Positions 1 through 3,430 of a stretch of DNA of 6,069 nt are shown one piece after another. The first letter of the stretch is position 1, and the number at the start of each line of letters is the position of its first letter. The translations under genes and the position numbers were made by a program. Source of the DNA: an uncultured Lachnospiraceae bacterium (GTDB taxonomy: Bacteria; Bacillota; Clostridia; Lachnospirales; Lachnospiraceae); the NCBI GenBank assembly GCA_945788595.1, contig CALZMS010000069.1:1-6069 (forward strand), given 5' to 3'. The notes below the pieces were generated by a model. The model did no database searches. It had not been told where the DNA came from and was given only the letters and a program-made list of their open reading frames with translations.

Positions 1-141
1 TGCTTACGTAATCTTATGCTCGAAGGCATTCCTGAGAGCATTAGATGGAGTTAGCCCTTAGCTCCTGAAGACGTTGCGCTTGTTTGAAATATCATATAGC
101 TCTACCGCAGGGAAGGCCGGCAAAGTGGAGCAACTCTTTTT
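1..141 (+). ncRNA. Candidate structured RNA, 3' portion (possibly 6S RNA)
   Basis: No reading frame here is convincing, but the plus strand can form several helices. One is ATGCTC (16-21) with GAGCAT (36-41), continuing through a tandem G-A mismatch to AGG/CCT around a CATT loop. A second is GGAGTTA (47-53) with TAGCTCC (59-65). A third is GTTGC (73-77) with GCAAC (130-134), which competes at its edge with CTCTAC (100-105)/GTGGAG (125-130). Two of these helices need G-U pairs that would become C-A mismatches on the other strand, which favours plus. A run of five T (137-141) follows. The pattern GCTCG...CTGAGAGCATTA, with CGCAGGGA about 70 nt later, recalls the apical stem and 3' closing strand of 6S RNA as I remember that family, and the spacing is about right. 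The 5' half would lie outside the window. The identity is inference from memory. The minus strand also has some 6S-like features, and an ordinary untranslated region remains possible. Confidence 0.3.
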
Positions 142-168
142 GTCCGTCATCAGCACAAATCTAAAAAT

Positions 169-1041
169 CTATCCAAGAATACGCGCCAGATTCTCCACCG
201 CACTGGCATCCTTACGACAGGCATAAGCATACACCGGAATATTTCCACAAAAATCCATAAGCTGTTTACTTGCCAGCGCAATATCCGTACTGCTCCAGGG
301 CCGAAGCACGATCTCTTTCTTCAGCGCCTCAAACCCCTCTTCTGCAGTCAGTCGATGACCGAGATTCTGGGAAGACTGCGACAAAACAATGACCGCTTTA
401 ATTGGAGCCAGTCGTGGCATACTGATCCCGGAGCTTCCCGACATAGGCCATCCTCCGGCATACCATCCATCCCTGCCTTTCTGCAAAAGGGCACGGTCAC
501 CGTTGATGATCTGACTATTCCGCACATCCTGCCACAGATGAGCCTGGGTAGATTTACCTGTACCGGAAGGGGCCGCAAACAAAACCGCTTTACCCTGATC
601 TAGAATATAGGAAGAATGGAGGATCATATCGCCCTTCTGTATCATCCGGTATTCCAGTGCGGCCAGATAAAACAATGTTACATTGCCGGTCAGATAGTCC
701 TTAAGATCCTGAAGATAATGGATGGAAAAATGCCCCTCAGATTCTTCTATGCAGCAGGCATAGATCTGTCCGTCGGGAAAGGTATAGTACCAGGCTTCAT
801 GGATGCCATCGGTATATACCTTAAAAAAGCGTGTTTCCCGCAAAAGCTGGTGCTCCCGGATAATGATCTGCTGCGCAAGATGGATCGTATAGACAAAATC
901 AGCAGCAGTGCTGGTGTCAGACCGGGCAGCCACTGAAGTTTCTGCCGGGCGGCAGAATGCGGAAAGTTTACTGTCCCAGGGCACGTAGCTGTCTGCTAGA
1001 AAAGATACCGTTGTATGACCGAGCTGCAATCGAAGCTGCAT
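169..1041 (-). CDS. HPr kinase-like P-loop protein (PEP carboxykinase-like fold)
   Basis: The 290-residue protein has a clear Walker A loop, APSGTGKST (residues 157-165), preceded by the hydrophobic strand KAVLFA and by an LHSS motif (141-144). It is followed by NGDRALL (180-186), where HPr kinases carry their catalytic acidic residues, and by a GGWPMSGSSG loop (196-205). This order (His before the P-loop, then NGD, then a G/W/S-rich loop) is typical of the stand-alone HPr-serine-kinase-like proteins found near peptide-modification genes in Firmicutes. The approximately 130 N-terminal residues are family-specific and I cannot assign them. There is no signal peptide or membrane segment, so it should be cytosolic. 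Known relatives phosphorylate a Ser on a protein or peptide, such as the lasso-peptide tailoring kinases. The substrate here is unknown and no precursor peptide is recognisable nearby. It lacks the N-terminal domain of true HprK, so it is unlikely to be the catabolite-repression kinase. The ATG start is supported by AAAGGGAGG five bases upstream. Confidence 0.75.
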   Translation of the reverse strand: MQLRLQLGHTTVSFLADSYVPWDSKLSAFCRPAETSVAARSDTSTAADFVYTIHLAQQIIIREHQLLRETRFFKVYTDGIHEAWYYTFPDGQIYACCIEESEGHFSIHYLQDLKDYLTGNVTLFYLAALEYRMIQKGDMILHSSYILDQGKAVLFAAPSGTGKSTQAHLWQDVRNSQIINGDRALLQKGRDGWYAGGWPMSGSSGISMPRLAPIKAVIVLSQSSQNLGHRLTAEEGFEALKKEIVLRPWSSTDIALASKQLMDFCGNIPVYAYACRKDASAVENLARILG

Positions 1042-1046
1042 AAAAG

Positions 1047-1112
1047 CCTCCCTTTCATAGATAACACATATTACTTTACCGTCAGTATATCGTTTTTTTG
1101 CACCTTTGACAA
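1047..1112 (-). promoter_or_regulatory. Promoter and ribosome binding site of the HPr-kinase-like gene
   Basis: Read on the minus strand, there is a -35 box TTGTCA (1112-1107), a 17-nt spacer, and a -10 box TATACT (1089-1084). This is a near-consensus sigma-A promoter with ideal spacing. The predicted transcript starts near 1077, giving a leader of about 35 nt. The leader contains the strong Shine-Dalgarno AAAGGGAGG (1055-1047), five bases before the ATG at 1041. Confidence 0.65.
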
Positions 1113-1124
1113 GCTATGTATATT
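1097..1124 (+). promoter_or_regulatory. Possible promoter of the small membrane protein gene
   Basis: A -10-like TATATT (1119-1124) lies 15-16 nt downstream of a poor -35 (TTTGCA 1097-1102 or TTGCAC 1098-1103) that follows a T7 tract. It would give a leader of roughly 45 nt before the GTG start. It overlaps the -35 region of the divergent promoter, so the two promoters could exclude each other. The match is weak. Confidence 0.3.
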
Positions 1125-1174
1125 TTGAAATCCGGCTCATATATTTTTGGTACGAAAAGGATGCGGAGGTGCAG

Positions 1175-1621
1175 GTGAAAAGCAGAGAATTGGCCATGCT
1201 GATCACAATCGGACTCCTTCTGACCATAAATATTCGTCTGGAGAATATTAAGCCAGAAGAGTATTCACCCTTGCCTTCAGTTCTTGTATCAGCCAAGGAT
1301 CCGAAGACATACATCGGACGATGGGAGGATGCGGCACAGACCGTGATCGTCTCTCAAAAAGAAGGAAGGTATCGTCTGAGAGTTCGTATTGAGCTGAAAA
1401 GTGCTGCAGGGGAAGAAGAAGGATATGCTGCGTTTATCGTAAACAGAAAAAGCTGGATTGACGGAAAAGACGGATGGTTGTATTATCGAGATACATTGGA
1501 AAAAGATGACATGGCAGATCCGATATGCCTGCAGGGGTATACGGACAAGCTGGGGACACAAAAGCAGATCTATGCCGCTCTGGTCTGTGACTGGATGCCG
1601 ATAGAAAAGTCGACAGGATAA
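1175..1621 (+). CDS. Small membrane-anchored or secreted protein, unknown function
   Basis: I chose the GTG at 1175 because GGAGG (1165-1169) sits five bases upstream, giving 148 residues. The frame stays open back to a TTG at 1106, but that lies inside the promoter region and has no ribosome binding site. Residues 6-20 form a hydrophobic segment after KSRE, consistent with a signal anchor or uncleaved signal peptide with the rest outside. The remaining ~100 residues alternate polar and hydrophobic residues (TVIVSQ, YRLRVRIEL, YAAFIV) and look like beta strands. WIDGKDGWLYYRDTL (94-108) resembles the W-x-G-x-DG-x-YYY-x-x-L segment of TasA/camelysin-like exported beta-sandwich proteins, but the usual start of those proteins is missing, so this is only a hint. 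Cys118 and Cys138 could pair. The gene lies 86 nt upstream of the HtrA gene on the same strand and may be co-transcribed with it. I do not recognise the family with confidence. Confidence 0.6.
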   Translation: MKSRELAMLITIGLLLTINIRLENIKPEEYSPLPSVLVSAKDPKTYIGRWEDAAQTVIVSQKEGRYRLRVRIELKSAAGEEEGYAAFIVNRKSWIDGKDGWLYYRDTLEKDDMADPICLQGYTDKLGTQKQIYAALVCDWMPIEKSTG

Positions 1622-1623
1622 AA

Positions 1624-1641
1624 CACAATTCGTTCACAATT
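1624..1641 (+). promoter_or_regulatory. Direct repeat CACAATT x2, 11 bp apart (possible regulator site)
   Basis: CACAATT occurs at 1624-1630 and again at 1635-1641, an exact 11-bp period; related ACAAAT (1645-1650) and ACAATT (1658-1663) follow at less regular spacing. On the minus strand this reads TGTGAA-N5-TGTGTT, the geometry used by OmpR-family response regulators such as PhoP or WalR, though the bases deviate from the WalR consensus. It lies directly upstream of, and partly inside, the putative -35 of the HtrA gene. Confidence 0.35.
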
Positions 1642-1659
1642 AGAACAAATCTGCATAAC
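1633..1659 (+). promoter_or_regulatory. Weak candidate promoter of the HtrA gene
   Basis: TTCACA (1633-1638) and CATAAC (1654-1659) are separated by 15 nt. Both boxes are imperfect and the spacing is short, so the gene may need an activator or may be transcribed from the upstream gene. No terminator is visible between the two genes. If this promoter is used, the RNA would begin close to the left arm of the hairpin at 1661-1700. Confidence 0.25.
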
Positions 1660-1660
1660 A

Positions 1661-1700
1661 ATTTCCCTGTACCATGAGCATCATAAAAGTACAGGGAGGT
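1661..1700 (+). promoter_or_regulatory. Hairpin sequestering the HtrA Shine-Dalgarno
   Basis: The left arm ATTTCCCTGTAC (1661-1672) pairs without interruption with GTACAGGGAGGT (1689-1700): 12 bp, of which two are U-G, around a 16-nt loop. The Shine-Dalgarno AGGGAGGT (1693-1700), seven bases before the ATG at 1708, is entirely inside the right arm. Such a fold should block ribosome entry until melted or remodelled. The two adjacent U-G pairs at the SD end make that end weak. Alternatively the perfect 9-bp inverted repeat (1664-1672/1689-1697) could be a DNA operator. Confidence 0.6.
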
Positions 1701-1707
1701 AAGGTTT

Positions 1708-3153
1708 ATGAGCGATACGTATTACGGTTTTTCTGAAAATACAGAAGGTACCATGACAGATTATACAACAGGAACGGGGAATGGCCCTACAGAAGTTCCT
1801 CCGAAGAAAAAGAAAAAAAATAAAGGAGTAAAGAAGTTTTTTGCCCTGGTCGGATCAGCCGTAGTATTCGGACTGGTAGCAGGCCTGGTATTCTGGGGAT
1901 TTGCATCAGTTACGGTGCTGAATAAGACAGAGCAGAGTTCGTCTGCAGCAGAAGCTGTGCAGGAGACAGGACAGATTCCCGAGACGGCCGGTGAAACCGG
2001 AGATACTGCAAAAGAAACTTCTTCTGATGCGGTGGTTTCTTCCCAGAGTTTCAGTTCCGTTGCGGATGTGGCCAATCAGTGTAAACCTTCTGTGGTTGCC
2101 ATCACCTGTACCTCTATTGAGGAAGTACAGAGTTTCTGGGGAACACAGAGCTATCAGACAGAGGGTGCAGGCAGCGGTATCATCGTAGCCCAGAACGACA
2201 CAGAGCTTCTGATTGCTACTAACAATCATGTGGTTTCCGGGGCAGAATCTCTTTCGGTTTGCTTTAATGACAATAAGGAACAGGTATGCGAGGCTGTTGT
2301 GAAAGGTACAGATCCCAGTAATGATCTGGCTGTAGTGGCAATTCAGCTGAATGACATCAGTGAAGAGATTATGAGCTCCATAAAAATCGCTACACTGGGT
2401 GATTCCGATACACTTACAGTAGGTGAACAGATCGTTGCTATTGGTAATGCACTGGGACATGGACAGTCCGTTACCAGCGGTATCGTCAGCGCCCTGGATC
2501 GTGAAGTGACCATCGATAACGTTACGGCATCTCTGATTCAGGTAGATGCAGCCATTAACCCTGGCAACAGCGGCGGTGCATTATTTAATATGAAAGGTGA
2601 GCTGGTGGGTATCAATTCGGCTAAATATGCTTCTGAAGAAGTGGAAGGTATGGGATATGCCATTCCGATCACAAAGGCAAAAGATATCCTGGATGACCTG
2701 ATGACACGTCCGACCAGAACGAAAGTTGACGAGGCTGAGAGAGGATATCTGGGTATCAGCTGTGTAGATGTTTCCTCCGATGCGTCAGAAATGTATAATC
2801 TGCCCAGCGGTGTTTATGTTAAAGAAGTGGGCGCTAACGGCGCTGCAGATAAAGCCGGTATCCGGGCTGGTGACATTATCACAAAATTTGACGGACTGGC
2901 TATTTCTGACAAGGAAGAACTTATAAATACTCTGGAGTATTACGCGTCCGGTGAAACTGTGGAAGTGGTTCTTGAACGGGCTGCAGATGGTGGATATAAG
3001 GAAATGACCGTGAATGTTACACTGGATAAGCAGGTGCTTTCTTCGGACAGTCAGAGTAAGAGCAGCCAGAGAAGTCAGCAGTCTCAGGACAGTGGAAGTG
3101 ACAGCTCAGAACAGCAGAGTGATCTGGGCGATCTGTTCAGATTTTTCAGATAA
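1708..3153 (+). CDS. htrA: Membrane-anchored HtrA/DegP-type serine protease with one PDZ domain
   Basis: This is a 481-residue extracytoplasmic quality-control protease. It has a disordered cytosolic N-terminus with a Lys-rich stretch (33-43), one transmembrane helix at about 44-71, a variable acidic/Ser linker (72-115), and a trypsin-like domain at about 116-330. The catalytic triad is intact: His174 in TNNHVV, Asp206 in SNDLAVV and Ser288 in NPGNSGGAL. One PDZ domain (about 345-440) contains YLGI and the GIRAGDIITKFDG segment. A Ser/Gln-rich tail (445-470) follows and ends in DLFRFFR. The order and length fit Firmicutes HtrA proteins (about 400-500 residues). Members of the family degrade or refold misfolded exported proteins and are usually induced by envelope or heat stress. 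The ATG start has a strong SD, but it is locked in the 1661-1700 hairpin. The gene is followed by its own terminator, so it is the last gene of its transcript. Five Cys residues lie in the ectodomain (125, 134, 185, 194, 352), none of them catalytic. Confidence 0.95.
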   Translation: MSDTYYGFSENTEGTMTDYTTGTGNGPTEVPPKKKKKNKGVKKFFALVGSAVVFGLVAGLVFWGFASVTVLNKTEQSSSAAEAVQETGQIPETAGETGDTAKETSSDAVVSSQSFSSVADVANQCKPSVVAITCTSIEEVQSFWGTQSYQTEGAGSGIIVAQNDTELLIATNNHVVSGAESLSVCFNDNKEQVCEAVVKGTDPSNDLAVVAIQLNDISEEIMSSIKIATLGDSDTLTVGEQIVAIGNALGHGQSVTSGIVSALDREVTIDNVTASLIQVDAAINPGNSGGALFNMKGELVGINSAKYASEEVEGMGYAIPITKAKDILDDLMTRPTRTKVDEAERGYLGISCVDVSSDASEMYNLPSGVYVKEVGANGAADKAGIRAGDIITKFDGLAISDKEELINTLEYYASGETVEVVLERAADGGYKEMTVNVTLDKQVLSSDSQSKSSQRSQQSQDSGSDSSEQQSDLGDLFRFFR

Positions 3154-3171
3154 AGAAGATAGATTGCCAGA

Positions 3172-3207
3172 GAAGAAAAGTCGGTGTGCATACACCGGCT
3201 TTTCTTT
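3172..3207 (+). terminator. Intrinsic terminator of the HtrA gene
   Basis: AGAAAAGTCGGTGT (3174-3187) pairs with ACACCGGCTTTTCT (3192-3205) around a GCAT loop. The 14-bp stem has one G-U pair, and the 3' arm runs into the T-rich CTTTTCTTTC. The stem is A/T-rich at its base and G/C-rich at the top, and begins 18 nt after the stop codon. A-rich sequence on the 5' side suggests it could also work in reverse. Confidence 0.9.
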
Positions 3208-3238
3208 CTGACATAAAAACAGAAACACTGGGAAAACG

Positions 3239-3287
3239 GTGCATAAATGCTTTTTTAAAAAGATATTTGTGTTCAGAATAAATGCAC
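3239..3287. repeat. Inverted pair GTGCAT/ATGCAC in the intergenic region
   Basis: GTGCAT (3239-3244) and its reverse complement ATGCAC (3282-3287) flank an AT-rich stretch that includes the palindromic CTTTTTTAAAAAG (3250-3262). The same hexamer pair recurs in the leader hairpin at 3379-3400. The role is unknown; it could be a protein-binding half-site. Confidence 0.35.
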
Positions 3288-3314
3288 GAAAAAACTAAGA
3301 AAAAACTAAGAAAA
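3288..3314 (+). repeat. Phased A-tracts, 11-bp tandem repeat upstream of the transpeptidase promoter
   Basis: GAAAAAACTAA occurs twice back to back (3288-3298 and 3299-3309), followed by a third, shorter A-tract, GAAAA (3310-3314). One repeat equals about one helical turn, so the A6 tracts face the same side of the DNA and should bend it. They end about 30 bp before the -10 box, the place where an UP element or bent-DNA activator would act. Confidence 0.55.
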
Positions 3315-3320
3315 TTGGTG

Positions 3321-3348
3321 TGGATTTACAGGCAAAATCATGTATAAT
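3321..3348 (+). promoter_or_regulatory. Promoter of the transpeptidase-phosphatase operon
   Basis: A perfect -10 box TATAAT (3343-3348) is preceded by a weak -35 TGGATT (3321-3326) at a 16-nt spacing. Phased A-tracts lie just upstream and may compensate. The predicted transcript starts near 3355, giving a leader of about 75 nt before the TTG start at 3431. Confidence 0.6.
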
Positions 3349-3378
3349 ATGGGGCGTATCATGTGAGATAAAAATAAC

Positions 3379-3400
3379 AATGCACAAAGAAGCGTGCATT
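3379..3400 (+). promoter_or_regulatory. Leader hairpin and ribosome binding site region of the transpeptidase gene
   Basis: AATGCAC (3379-3385) pairs with GTGCATT (3394-3400) around an 8-nt loop inside the predicted 5' leader. It buries an in-frame ATG (3380) that could otherwise serve as an upstream start. The likely Shine-Dalgarno AGGGGG (3418-3423) lies downstream, outside the hairpin, seven bases before the TTG at 3431. Confidence 0.4.
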
Positions 3401-3430
3401 ATAGTTGGGGAATCATCAGGGGGATCAGTT

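Noticed and set aside
1..54. Plus-strand open frame from the window edge to a TAG at 52-54, as the end of an upstream gene.
   Set aside because: Only 17 codons are visible, with no recognisable motif, and they overlap the structured region.
58..150. Minus-strand 30-codon frame just downstream of the kinase-like gene, in frame with its TAG stop (possible substrate peptide or stop-codon readthrough extension).
   Set aside because: It has no ribosome binding site, a stop-free run of this length is common by chance, and the stretch is better explained by RNA secondary structure on the plus strand.
616..936. Plus-strand 106-codon frame opposite the kinase-like gene.
   Set aside because: The minus-strand frame contains a Walker A motif and a strong start; this one has no motif and is a shadow.
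1106..1111. A perfect TTGACA on the plus strand as a -35 box.
   Set aside because: No acceptable -10 box occurs 15-19 nt downstream.
1106..1174. Longer version of the small membrane protein starting at TTG 1106.
   Set aside because: The start would overlap the promoter region and has no ribosome binding site; GTG 1175 has GGAGG at the correct distance.
1906..2460. A 184-codon minus-strand frame inside the HtrA gene.
   Set aside because: It lies wholly opposite an unambiguous protease domain, has no ribosome binding site or promoter, and its Cys/His/Arg-rich composition is that of an antisense shadow.
3325..3330. TTTACA as the -35 box for TATAAT at 3343.
   Set aside because: The spacing is only 12 nt, too short for a sigma-A promoter.
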